NCBI GenBank assembly: GCA_046760785.1
Contig: JBHIET010000057.1
Coordinates: forward strand, 1 to 22,391
Direction: 5' to 3'
Origin: JBHIET01 sp046760785
Lineage (GTDB): Bacteria; Chloroflexota; Anaerolineae; B4-G1
DNA length: 22,391 nucleotides
Each line of letters opens with the position of its first letter. Position 1 is the first letter of the stretch. The position numbers and the translations under genes were made by a program. Shown one piece after another: positions 14,116 through 22,342 of this stretch. The notes beneath the pieces were generated by a model. The model ran no database searches and was not told the DNA's origin. It worked only from the letters and a program-made list of their open reading frames with translations.

Positions 14116-14804
14116 CTATTCCACCGTACCTGTGACGATAGTTTTTCTATACTTCGCCTCCCCCAGGCGATGTACACAGTTCCTCCCAGCCATTCCTCGC
14201 AGTGGAAGTCCTCGGTCAGAGCCTGCAACGTTTCCCACGGACGGGCACGCCAATAACGCTCGCGCATCGCCGCCGGTATCCACGGGTCGCTCACCCAGCG
14301 CAGTGGCGGGTTCAGCAACGGGCCGTACCAGCGATTTGCCAACCGCCCGTCGCCAATGAGCACCCGGCCACCCAGACGTACCATGCCCACCATGGCCCAC
14401 ACCGCCGCGTCTGGATCGGGCATCAGGCCGATAGCCAGAGTGCACAGAGCCACGTCCACCGGTTCGGTCGCTTGAAAGGCCGTCGCATCGGCCTCGATCA
14501 GCGTGACGTTGGCCCAGCCGCAGGCGGTCACCTTGTTGCGGGCCTCGGTCAGCATCGCAGGCGTGAGGTCTACGCCGATGAGTTGCCCGGAGGGGCCGAT
14601 GGCCTCTTCGATGGCGTCGAAGTTGAGGCCCGTGCCGCAGGCCAGGTCCAGCACGGTGTCGCCCGGGCGCAAGGCCAGTCGGCCCAACAGGCGGTGCCGC
14701 AGTCGCGATTCTACACCCATCGTCAACCTATGGACGAAAAAGTCATACGTGCGGGCACGACGACTGTAGACGGTTCGGGTCAGGGTCTGTGTGTTCACGG
14801 CCAT
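14112..14804 (-). CDS. Class I SAM-dependent methyltransferase
   Basis: 230 residues. Motif I VLDLACGTGLNF (about 51-62) binds SAM; GVDLTPAMLTEAR and EADATAF follow, and LCTLAIGLMPDPDAA with GGRVLIGDGRL complete the Rossmann fold. It resembles UbiE/MenG-like and phosphatidylethanolamine methyltransferases; the acceptor is not identified. I chose ATG at 14804 (GAGGGCGAGAACC upstream) although the frame stays open to 15161. It is tightly coupled to the following DUF2085 gene. Confidence 0.88.
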   Translation of the reverse strand: MAVNTQTLTRTVYSRRARTYDFFVHRLTMGVESRLRHRLLGRLALRPGDTVLDLACGTGLNFDAIEEAIGPSGQLIGVDLTPAMLTEARNKVTACGWANVTLIEADATAFQATEPVDVALCTLAIGLMPDPDAAVWAMVGMVRLGGRVLIGDGRLANRWYGPLLNPPLRWVSDPWIPAAMRERYWRARPWETLQALTEDFHCEEWLGGTVYIAWGRRSIEKLSSQVRWNR

Positions 14805-14815
14805 GGTTCTCGCCC

Positions 14816-15139
14816 TCAAGTAATGCGTGCTCTTGCCGTGGGGCGTGCCGTCTTCCCACCGGCAGCCACGCCGGTCAGTCGATCGTCCTGCTGTCGTAGG
14901 GCCGGCTGGAGCGAGACTACTCTGCGTTGTGCCCAGTGGGCCAATCCACCGCCGCCCTCGTGTCCCAAAAGCAGGAAAGCCAGCCACACCAGCGGACAGG
15001 CCAGGCTGACGACCAGGGCCAGGAAAGCCGGCAACAGACCATCCTCCAACAGCAAGACGAGGGCCAGGAACGCCGCCAGCGACAGTATGGCGCACACCAC
15101 CATCCCGATAGCTTCTCTCACGTCGCCTTTGTGCTTCAT
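14816..15139 (-). CDS. DUF2933-like small membrane protein
   Basis: 107 residues: two hydrophobic helices (about 10-30 and 36-58), then ACPLVWLAFLLLGHEGGGG, resembling the DUF2933 ending where a Cys-Pro and a His-rich GH tail follow the second helix. Relatives are commonly encoded beside copper ATPases. The C-terminal tail (about 65-107) is polar and not recognised. AGAGAGGATGCT precedes the start, and it begins 11 bp after copA ends. The role is likely copper-related, but unknown. Confidence 0.65.
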   Translation of the reverse strand: MKHKGDVREAIGMVVCAILSLAAFLALVLLLEDGLLPAFLALVVSLACPLVWLAFLLLGHEGGGGLAHWAQRRVVSLQPALRQQDDRLTGVAAGGKTARPTARARIT

Positions 15140-15150
15140 AGCATCCTCTC

Positions 15151-17676
15151 TTATGTAGCATGTGCCTTCTGCTCCACGAGCCTCCGCGGAGTTGCGGGCG
15201 GCGTCGCCTCCTGCCAGTAGGCCGGTCGGATCTCGACCCGTCGCAGGGTGTTGGCGTTGGTGACCACGGTCACCGACGAGGTCGCCATCGCGATCTCGGC
15301 CAGCACCGGGTGCATCCAGCCGATGATAGCCAACGGCACCATCACCACGTTGTAGAAGAAGGCCCAGAACAGGTTCTGCTTGATCTTGCGGAACGTCGCC
15401 CGGCTCAGGTTGACCGCCTCCACCACGCCCGTCAACTCGCCGCGCACCAGGGTCACGTCGCTGGCTTCGATGGCGATGTCGGTGCCGGTGCCGATGGCCA
15501 CGCCCACGTTGGCCTGTTTCAGGGCAGGAGCGTCGTTGATGCCGTCCCCGACAAAGGCCACCAGGCCAAACTGCGCTTGCAGCTTCTGCACCTCGGCCAC
15601 TTTGCCATCGGGCAGCACCTCGGCCAGCACGTGGTCGATCCCCACCCGACGGGCAATGGCCTCGCCGGTACGCCGGTTGTCGCCGGTGATCATCGCCGTT
15701 TCCAGGCCCATCCGGCGCAGCTCCCGGATGGCATCTAACGAATCCTCCTTGAGCGTGTCGGCCACAGCGATGGCGCCGATCAGGTCACCGCCTGCGGCCA
15801 CCAGCATGGCCGTCTTGGCCTCCTCCTCCAGCCGGCGCAGCGTCTCCTCCAACGGCTTCGGATCCAGTCCGTGTTCCTCCATCAACCGCCGCGAGCCGAC
15901 AAGTACGTGCTGCCCATCTACTTGGGCCACCACTCCCTTGCCTCGCAATGCCTGGAACTCCCGCGGCTCGGCCAGGGCTAATCCATCCGCCTCGGCCCGC
16001 TCGACGATGGCCCGCCCCAGGGGATGCTCGCTGCCCTGCTCCACCGAAGCCGCAACCTGCAACGTGGCCTCCTCCGTGAAGCCATCCACTGCCACTACGT
16101 CCGTCACCTCTGGTTTGCCCTTGGTGATCGTGCCCGTCTTGTCGAAGACGACGATCTTAACATCCTTGAGGGTTTGGATGGCCTCACCGGAACGGATCAG
16201 GATGCCGTGCTCGGCCCCCATTCCGCTACCGACCATCAGCGCCGTGGGGGTTGCCAGGCCCAGGGCGCAGGGGCAGGCGATGACCAGCACCGCCACCGTC
16301 GAGACGATGGCCAGGGTAATGACGCCTACGTCCAGGTTGACCCAGGGCAGGAACGAACCGGTCCCTACCAATGGCTGCATCAAGCCCGGAACCAGAACCC
16401 AGGCCAGTAGCGTGAGCACGGCGATGCTGATGACCACGGGCACGAAGACGCCGGTCACCCGATCGGCGAACTCCTGGATGGGCACCTTGGAGCCCTGTGC
16501 CTCCTCCACCAGCTTGATCACCTGGGCAAGGAACGTATCCTTGCCTACCCGGGAGGCCTCTATCTTCAATAATCCTTCCTGGTTGATCGTCGCCCCGATG
16601 GCCTCGTCGCCGGGACGCTTGTTGACCGGCATAGACTCGCCGGTGGCCATCGATTCGTCCACGGCGCTTTCTCCCTCCAGGACGATGCCATCGGTGGGCA
16701 CCTTCTCGCCCGGACGGACGACCGTCACGTCGCCCACCTGGACCTCCTCGATGGGCACCTCGACCTCACGGCCATCTCTCATCACGCGGGCAGTCTTTGC
16801 CCCCAACTCCAGCAGTTTGCGGATGGCCTGCGAGGCGCGTCCCTTAGCCGTCTCCTCGACGTAGCGTCCGGTCAGGTGAAAGGCCATAATCATCGCCGAG
16901 ACGCCGGCATAGTTGGCCACGGGGAAGAAGAAGGACGCCGGGCCGGTGAGCAGCGAGACTCCTGTACCGAGGGTGATGAGCGTATCCATGTTGGCGTAGC
17001 CGTGGAATACCGCTGCCAGGCCACTGCGGTAGGTGCGGCGTCCCACCCAGAAGAGCACCGGCAGGGCCAGGAGGATCATCCCCAGGTTGAAGATGAACTC
17101 GTTAGGCCAGACGATGCCGAAGAACATCTCGGCAAACATCCAGATAATGATGGGGCCGGTGAAGAGCCAGGCGACGCGCATGCGGAATCGCGCCTGGCGC
17201 ATCTTGCGCTCTTCTTCGTCCTCCTGCTCTTTCTCTGCGGCAGCCGCGTCGGTTACTTCAAGCACCTCGTACCCTGCCCCTGCCACTGCCTGCTTAAAGT
17301 CGGCCAACGTGGCCACGCCGGGGACAAAGGTCACGGTGGCCTTTTCGGTGGCCAGGTTGACGCTCGCCTGGGCTACGCCTTCCACCTTGCTCAAGGCCCT
17401 TTCCACGTGGGCCACGCACGAAGCACACGTCATCCCGCCGATGGGCAGAACGATCGTCTCCGTGGGGATCTCGTAACCGGTCTCGCCTACCGCCTTGACC
17501 ATATCTGCGATGGTTGCTGTGCCGTCACCGAACTTGACACTGGCCCTCTCGGTGGCCAGGTTGACGTTGACGTCGGAAACCCCGTCCACACCTTTCAGAG
17601 CCTTTTCCACGTGGGCCACACACGAAGCGCACGTCATCCCACGCACGGGCAAGGTGAGCGTTTTCTCAGCCATCAT
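15151..17676 (-). CDS. copA: CopA-type Cu(I)-translocating ATPase
   Basis: 841 residues. Two N-terminal HMA domains each carry GMTCASC (C16/C19 and C84/C87). The P-type core has TGES (about 345-348), the membrane CPC motif (468-470), DKTGTITKG (phosphorylated D512) and GDGINDAP. CPC with two HMA domains identifies the P1B-1 class, which pumps Cu(I) or Ag(I) out of the cytoplasm. ATG or the adjacent ATG at 17673 follows GGGAGGTCA. It leads an eight-gene operon ending in the YHS gene and lies directly behind promoter module copy E. Length and motifs are complete. Confidence 0.97.
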   Translation of the reverse strand: MMAEKTLTLPVRGMTCASCVAHVEKALKGVDGVSDVNVNLATERASVKFGDGTATIADMVKAVGETGYEIPTETIVLPIGGMTCASCVAHVERALSKVEGVAQASVNLATEKATVTFVPGVATLADFKQAVAGAGYEVLEVTDAAAAEKEQEDEEERKMRQARFRMRVAWLFTGPIIIWMFAEMFFGIVWPNEFIFNLGMILLALPVLFWVGRRTYRSGLAAVFHGYANMDTLITLGTGVSLLTGPASFFFPVANYAGVSAMIMAFHLTGRYVEETAKGRASQAIRKLLELGAKTARVMRDGREVEVPIEEVQVGDVTVVRPGEKVPTDGIVLEGESAVDESMATGESMPVNKRPGDEAIGATINQEGLLKIEASRVGKDTFLAQVIKLVEEAQGSKVPIQEFADRVTGVFVPVVISIAVLTLLAWVLVPGLMQPLVGTGSFLPWVNLDVGVITLAIVSTVAVLVIACPCALGLATPTALMVGSGMGAEHGILIRSGEAIQTLKDVKIVVFDKTGTITKGKPEVTDVVAVDGFTEEATLQVAASVEQGSEHPLGRAIVERAEADGLALAEPREFQALRGKGVVAQVDGQHVLVGSRRLMEEHGLDPKPLEETLRRLEEEAKTAMLVAAGGDLIGAIAVADTLKEDSLDAIRELRRMGLETAMITGDNRRTGEAIARRVGIDHVLAEVLPDGKVAEVQKLQAQFGLVAFVGDGINDAPALKQANVGVAIGTGTDIAIEASDVTLVRGELTGVVEAVNLSRATFRKIKQNLFWAFFYNVVMVPLAIIGWMHPVLAEIAMATSSVTVVTNANTLRRVEIRPAYWQEATPPATPRRLVEQKAHAT

Positions 17677-17706
17677 TGACCTCCCTCATTTCTGATTGAC
17701 GCTCTC

Positions 17707-17773
17707 ATCGTATCACACCGGCAGCTTGCCGACCAGGGGTATTCGGCCTGTCTGCACCCCCGCCGTTTGGCGG
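17707..17773 (-). promoter_or_regulatory. Repeated promoter module, copy E (copA operon)
   Basis: Minus-strand layout: hairpin CCGCC-AAAC-GGCGG (17760-17773; outer pairing weaker than in the other copies), about 20-24 bp, TGGTCG (17730-17735), exactly 17 bp, TACGAT (17707-17712). A GGCCG-N8-TGGTC near-repeat lies between. The copA start is about 31 bp downstream of the -10. Confidence 0.65.
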
Positions 17774-17801
17774 ATGTCGAGAGAGGCCGGGTCACACCCT
17801 C

Positions 17802-18521
17802 TCAGAGGCCCAGGTCGAACAGCGGCAGCCACTGGCTCAACCAGCCCAGACGGTTTGTGAAGAGCAGCACTCCCAGGACGATGAGAAACAGGCCGCTGAC
17901 GATGGTCACCACACGCATCAGTCGTCGTGCCCGGTGCAGAAGACCGGATACCCGATCGATGCCCAGCGCGATGAACAGGAAGGGAATACCAAGGCCCATC
18001 GAGTAGACGAGCAGCAGCAACGCCCCCTGTCCCACCGTCGCCTGGCTCAACGCCAGTGTCAGGATCGCGCCCAGCGTCGGCCCCACACAGGGTGACCATC
18101 CGGCGCCGAAGAAGACACCCATCAGCGCCGAGGATAGGTAGCCCAGTTCTGGCCGGGGTCGATAGTGGCGGCGTGTGTCGCGGTACAGGAACGATATCTT
18201 GACCAGCCCCAGTGTGTGCAGGCCAAAGACGACGACGACCACGCCGCCGATCTGTGTCAGCATCGACTTGTAGGTAAACAGCAAGCGCCCGATCCCGCTG
18301 GCGGCTGCTCCCAGGGCGACAAAGATGGTCGAAAACCCCAGCACGAAAAAGAGGCCGTGGAGAAGACTCTTCCATCGGGGGGGAGACGTCTCTATACCCG
18401 CCGTTGCTCGTCCGCCCAGATAGCCCACGTAGGCCGTCACCAGAGGCAGCACGCACGGCGAGGCGAAGGAAAGCACACCTGCACCGAAAGCCAGGAATGG
18501 CGAAGCGCTCAGTGTTTCCAT
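17802..18521 (-). CDS. ccdA: CcdA-family thiol/electron transporter (second copy)
   Basis: 240 residues from an ATG with GGAAAGAAG upstream. Six transmembrane segments and the motifs SPCVLPLVTAYVGYLGG (C23) and GAGWSPCVGPTLG (C145) match CcdA. It is the same length as the copy at 12421 but clearly diverged, so not a recent duplication. It lies behind the DmeF-like transporter and upstream of copA's promoter module, probably in the FTR1/DmeF transcription unit. An overlapping longer frame (17713-18543) is not coding. Confidence 0.9.
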   Translation of the reverse strand: METLSASPFLAFGAGVLSFASPCVLPLVTAYVGYLGGRATAGIETSPPRWKSLLHGLFFVLGFSTIFVALGAAASGIGRLLFTYKSMLTQIGGVVVVVFGLHTLGLVKISFLYRDTRRHYRPRPELGYLSSALMGVFFGAGWSPCVGPTLGAILTLALSQATVGQGALLLLVYSMGLGIPFLFIALGIDRVSGLLHRARRLMRVVTIVSGLFLIVLGVLLFTNRLGWLSQWLPLFDLGL

Positions 18522-18573
18522 CTTCTTTCCGTCCTGCCGACACTGCTCCGGACCGATGCGGCGATCCCAGCAG

Positions 18574-19520
18574 TCATTGGGCGGGCACCTCGCACGGAAC
18601 CAGGCATGGCTCGCTGGTGCACCCGTTGACCTCCACGGTTACGTGCTCAATCCTGAAATCTGCCAGCAGCGCCTTGTAGTGCTCCGGTGACTTCGGGTAG
18701 TGGGTCACGACAGAGACGGCGGCAGCCAGGTGACTCGAACCGACCCGCCAGACGTGCAGGTCCGCAACTCTGTTGTCAGAATCCGCCTCGATGGCGGCAC
18801 AGATGGCCGCTACTATCTCTGGATCCACGTCACTGTCCAGCAGGATTCTGCTCGTATCGCGCAGCAGACCGTGGGACCATCGCATGATGACCACGGCACC
18901 GACGATGCCCATAAGCGGATCCATCCATACCCAATGCCCTGGCGGCCAACAGCGCGACGATGGCCAGCAGCGAGGTCAGAGCATCCGCAAGTACGTGCAG
19001 GTAGGCTGCTCTGAGATTGTGGTCATGGCGGCGATCACCGTCTGAACTGTGCTCGTGTGCGTGGTGATGGCGCTGCTGCAGGATGAACGCGCTGATCAGG
19101 TTCACTGCCAAGCCAACCACCGCCACGGCTATAGCCTCGTTGAACTGGATCGGGGTCGGCGAAAACAGCCGCCCGACGGATTCCACCGCCATCAGCAGCG
19201 CCACGACCGCCAGCGCCACCGCGCTGGCAAAGCCCCCCAGCACGCCGACCTTCCCGGTGCCGAAGCTATACCGCGGGTCGTCCCTGTGGCGACGGGCGTA
19301 CCAGTAGGCCAGCGCGGTGATACCCAGTGCGGCCGTGGGTGCCCATGTGCCAGCCATCTGCGAGCAGGGCCATGGAGCCGAACGCCGCCCCTGCGGCAAT
19401 CTCCGTCACCATCATAACGACGGTTAGCAGGATCACCCGGTGTGTGTTTCGCTCACCCTCATCATCGTCGGCATCGAAACGATGAGGGTGTTGCCATTGA
19501 TGGAGCGTGTAGATGTGCAT
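18574..19520 (-). pseudogene. dmeF: DmeF-like cation diffusion facilitator with two frameshifts
   Basis: Three consecutive frames give one protein. The N-terminus MHIYTLHQWQHPHRF is the His-rich start of DmeF-type transporters; then LLADGWHMGTH (membrane metal site), and after a shift near 19333-19340 LGITALAYWYARRH, a His-rich loop HHHAHEHSSDGDRRHDHN, and HVLADALTSLLAI (second HxxxD). A second shift near 18922 leads to MDPLMGIVGAVVI and the C-terminal cytoplasmic domain with ADLHVWRVG. Intact relatives export Co, Ni or Fe by proton antiport. No missing residues in the metal sites, so the gene may be intact if the shifts are sequence errors. Confidence 0.75.
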
Positions 19521-19546
19521 GCGTCCAGGTCTCTACCGCTACCCGT

Positions 19547-20374
19547 CTACGCTGGCGGCGCTGATGCGGGCTGCCGCTGTCCACCTGGCCGCGTCGCCAG
19601 GTAGATGATGACGACGAAGTACGCGACGTAACTGAGCACCTCGATCAGTGAGGGGTTGCCGTTGTAGCCGAAGAGCGCCTTGAGAAACGTGCCCACCGTG
19701 CCGTTCTCATCGAGGATGGGGTTGACGTCCCACACGTGCTCGACGAAGGTGGGCAGCAAGGCGGCCTCCTGCAGCTCATGCACGCCGTGGGCCAGCAGGC
19801 CGGCCGCAAAGAGGATCAGCAGCATGCCCGTCACACGGAAGAAGGCGCGTATGTCCAGACGTTTGCCCGCGGCAAACATCAACCAGCCCAGCACTACGGC
19901 GATAGCCAGCCCCAGCGCGCCGCCGATCAATGTTTCGACAGGCGTCGCGCTGAAGGCGGCGGCGGTCAGGAAAAGCACTGTCTCAATGCCCTCGCGCAGG
20001 ACAGCCACGAAGGCCAGGCTGAACAAGGCCCACGCGTTGCCAACGGTAACGGCCTGGCGCACGTCCGTCTCCAGCTCCGCCTGAACGTTTCGCCCCTGCC
20101 GCTGCATCCAGAATATCATCCAGGTCAGGACCCCGGCGGCCAGCAGCATCGCCGTGCCTTCAAAGATTTCCTCGCCGCGCCCTTCAAATGCCACACCTAG
20201 CGCGTCGAGTGCCAGACCGGCGACGATACTCACGGCGACCGCGGCGGCCACGCCAATCCACACCGGCTTGCTGCGGTCGGCGTGCCCCAGCTTGCGCAGG
20301 ACACCCAGCACAACGCCTACAATTAACGCAGCCTCCAGCCCTTCACGCAGCGTAATCAGTGCAGAAGCAACCAT
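19547..20374 (-). CDS. FTR1-family iron permease
   Basis: 275 residues with seven hydrophobic segments. Two REGxE motifs, LREGLEA (R10-E14) and LREGIET (R127-E131), are the Fe-binding signatures of the FTR1/EfeU family. Family members import iron coupled to a multicopper ferroxidase or act with EfeO/EfeB; no partner is seen here. AGGAGGAAGACG precedes the ATG. The 207 bp before it (20375-20581) show no clear promoter or gene. It precedes the DmeF-like gene by 26 bp, so they are probably co-transcribed. Confidence 0.93.
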   Translation of the reverse strand: MVASALITLREGLEAALIVGVVLGVLRKLGHADRSKPVWIGVAAAVAVSIVAGLALDALGVAFEGRGEEIFEGTAMLLAAGVLTWMIFWMQRQGRNVQAELETDVRQAVTVGNAWALFSLAFVAVLREGIETVLFLTAAAFSATPVETLIGGALGLAIAVVLGWLMFAAGKRLDIRAFFRVTGMLLILFAAGLLAHGVHELQEAALLPTFVEHVWDVNPILDENGTVGTFLKALFGYNGNPSLIEVLSYVAYFVVIIYLATRPGGQRQPASAPPA

Positions 20375-20581
20375 CGTCTTCCTCCTGCCTCGGCCTACCG
20401 CTCCAACAACTCATAGCCGGCAACTCCCAGGCCCACATGCCGTCTTCCACTTCCAGGATATGAGACCCTCGTTCTCAGGCTCAGGCGCAAGCATCCCTGC
20501 CAGAGTGCAGCGACAGCCGCTGCTGATAAGCATATTTGTTCCCTAATCACTGTTTCATCCTTAAACGATGGTACATCCTGA

Positions 20582-21877
20582 TCACAAGCACAGTTCTGCG
20601 TCGCAGTCCGGCGAGCACTGGTTAGGCAGCGAGCTGTTGAGCGGGAACAGTAGCGCCAGAAGCCAGTTGAGCGCTACCCGCAGTCGGTTTTGCCAACCGA
20701 CGAGGTTGAGCAGGTAATAGAACTTCCACATCAACCAGGCGGATAGTCCCCGCAGTCTGACCCCGAACGGGTCGGCCACGCCGGAAAGACGCCCCAGCGA
20801 GACCAGATCGCCGATGTAGGTGAAATCGAACTGCCGGTGAGGTCCGCCCTGGACGTCGGCGGCGATGTTGGCCGCGGCGACTCGGGCCTGGCGATAAGCC
20901 ACCTGAGCCGTGGGTGGGTACACCTCGCCGGTCTGCGGATGCACGGCGTGGGCCGCATCGCCCAGCACGTAGACGTCAGGGTGACCTGGCACGCGCATGT
21001 CGCTGGCGACGACGACACGTCCCATACGGTCTTTTTCCAGGGGCAGGTCGTCCAGCACCGGATTGGCCTGCACACCGGCTGCCCAAATGAGGGTGTCAGT
21101 GGGCAGCGTATCCCGGCCGTCGGCAAATTCCAGGCCATCTTCGGTAAAGCGGGTCACCAGAGCATTGAGTATCACCTCGACGCCCATCCTGTGCATCCGC
21201 CGCAGCGCTGCTCCGGATAGGGAGCGACCCATCTGAGGGAGGACACAATTCTGGGCTTCGACGAGCGCCGTGCGCATCTCAGCCGGGTCAATGCTGTCGT
21301 ACTGCTCCTCACGCAGATGCTCTAGGAATTCGTGCAACTCGGTGACCGTTTCCACGCCTGTGCATCCGCCTCCGACCACGACGAAGGTGAGCAGCCTGCG
21401 GCGACGATGAGAATCGCTTTCGCGGGTGGCCGCCTCGAGGCGATTGATGACGTGGCAGCGCAACCGGTCGGCGTCGCCGGCGCTCTTGAGCTCCAGGGCT
21501 TTCTCGCGCACCGATTCCAGCCCGTAGAAGTCGGTCACCGAGCCGAGGGCGATGACCAAGATGTCGTAGGGAATCCGCCTGGAGCAGAGGGTGACCTCCT
21601 GAGCTTCCAGGTCAATGCTCTCAACGCGGGCGCGCAGGAAGTTGATCCGCCTGCCGCGCAGAATGCGCCGGATGGGATTCATAATCAGGCTGGGGTGGAT
21701 CACGCCGCTGGCGGCCTCGTGCAGCATAGGCGTGAACAGATGATGGTGATTCCTGTCCACCAGGGTGATGTCCACGGGTGCGTCCTTGTCCAGGATTTTC
21801 TCCAGGTGGAGGGCGGTATATAGCCCGGCAAAACCCGCGCCCAGGACGAGTACCTGTTTCCTATCCATGCCAGTCAT
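20582..21877 (-). CDS. ndh: Type II NADH:quinone oxidoreductase (NDH-2)
   Basis: 431 residues. FAD-binding GAGFAGLY (13-20) at the N-terminus and NAD-binding VVGGGCTGVE (about 167-176) are the two Rossmann motifs. LIWAAGVQ and YVLGDAAH are typical, and a C-terminal amphipathic region (LSAWLMWKFYYLLNLVGWQ) anchors it to the inner membrane. It oxidises NADH and reduces quinone without pumping protons. Unusually it ends with a Cys-rich tail (NQCSPDCDAELCL). The ATG follows GAGGGCAGA. It is upstream of FTR1, behind a DoxX fragment. Confidence 0.93.
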   Translation of the reverse strand: MTGMDRKQVLVLGAGFAGLYTALHLEKILDKDAPVDITLVDRNHHHLFTPMLHEAASGVIHPSLIMNPIRRILRGRRINFLRARVESIDLEAQEVTLCSRRIPYDILVIALGSVTDFYGLESVREKALELKSAGDADRLRCHVINRLEAATRESDSHRRRRLLTFVVVGGGCTGVETVTELHEFLEHLREEQYDSIDPAEMRTALVEAQNCVLPQMGRSLSGAALRRMHRMGVEVILNALVTRFTEDGLEFADGRDTLPTDTLIWAAGVQANPVLDDLPLEKDRMGRVVVASDMRVPGHPDVYVLGDAAHAVHPQTGEVYPPTAQVAYRQARVAAANIAADVQGGPHRQFDFTYIGDLVSLGRLSGVADPFGVRLRGLSAWLMWKFYYLLNLVGWQNRLRVALNWLLALLFPLNSSLPNQCSPDCDAELCL

Positions 21878-21925
21878 TCTGCCCTCGTTCTTCCCGTGCG
21901 GCGTATATCAGATCCCGCCTGTTGG

Positions 21926-21998
21926 CATCTCGTTGGGAGATGTGGGACACTCTCGCTGGTGGGTCAGCATCGAGTTGGCGATGACGAGCGAGAGTTCC
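21926..21998. other. Tandem intergenic hairpins upstream of NDH-2
   Basis: CATCTC-GTTGG-GAGATG (21926-21942) is a small hairpin. ACTCTCGCT (21949-21957) pairs with AGCGAGAGT (21987-21995), with flanking GGGA/TCCC extending the stem across one bulge. They lie in the 132-bp gap before ndh. No T tract follows, so a leader structure or mRNA-stability element is more likely than a terminator. Confidence 0.45.
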
Positions 21999-22009
21999 CG
22001 CAACCTCCC

Positions 22010-22342
22010 TTACACCAGAACTGCTACTCGTTCGGACCACCATTTACCCAGGCCGACCCATTGCCCTGCCTTTGCTCTCGCCAGGCCGATCAGGAGGAAT
22101 ATATAGACAATGTGCTCATCCAGAAATGGATTATGCTCTGGAGGCAGATGCGAGAGCCACATCAGGAACATCAGTACCGCGCCGGAATAACCGGCGATGT
22201 TCACTCCGATGCCCAACACCAGTGCCAGACCTATCAACAGAAGGCCGAGCATAAACACCCAGTCTGCGCCAGGGTTTCCCGCGAGGCTCTGGAAAACAGC
22301 GCTGAATGGACCCGATGTGGCAAATTTGAGGTATCCGGTCAC
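22010..22342 (-). pseudogene. DoxX-family membrane protein, truncated at its 5' end
   Basis: What remains (about 110 residues) reads TGYLKFATSGPFSAVFQSLA, LGLLLIGLALVLGIGVNIAG, and LPPEHNPFLDEHIVYIFLLI, with three hydrophobic segments. It matches the C-terminal two thirds of DoxX proteins, subunits linked to quinone or thiol oxidation. The usual first membrane segment is missing: the frame enters the terminal inverted repeat at 22338 and hits a stop. The GTG at 22342 is not a credible start. Confidence 0.8.

Noticed and set aside
14805..15161. N-terminal extension of the methyltransferase frame
   Set aside because: It overlaps the DUF2933-like gene in another frame and reads as random Arg/Gly/Pro-rich sequence; the methyltransferase starts well at 14804.
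15380..16864. 494-codon plus-strand frame opposite copA
   Set aside because: Low-complexity Ser/Thr/Pro-rich translation antisense to a complete CopA; no motif or start signal.
17713..18543. Minus-strand frame overlapping the second ccdA
   Set aside because: The CcdA frame has all family motifs; this one is a shadow.
20375..20581. Possible riboswitch or promoter ahead of FTR1
   Set aside because: Only a weak TGAGA/TCTCA hairpin is seen; no known riboswitch core or iron-regulator box could be recognised.
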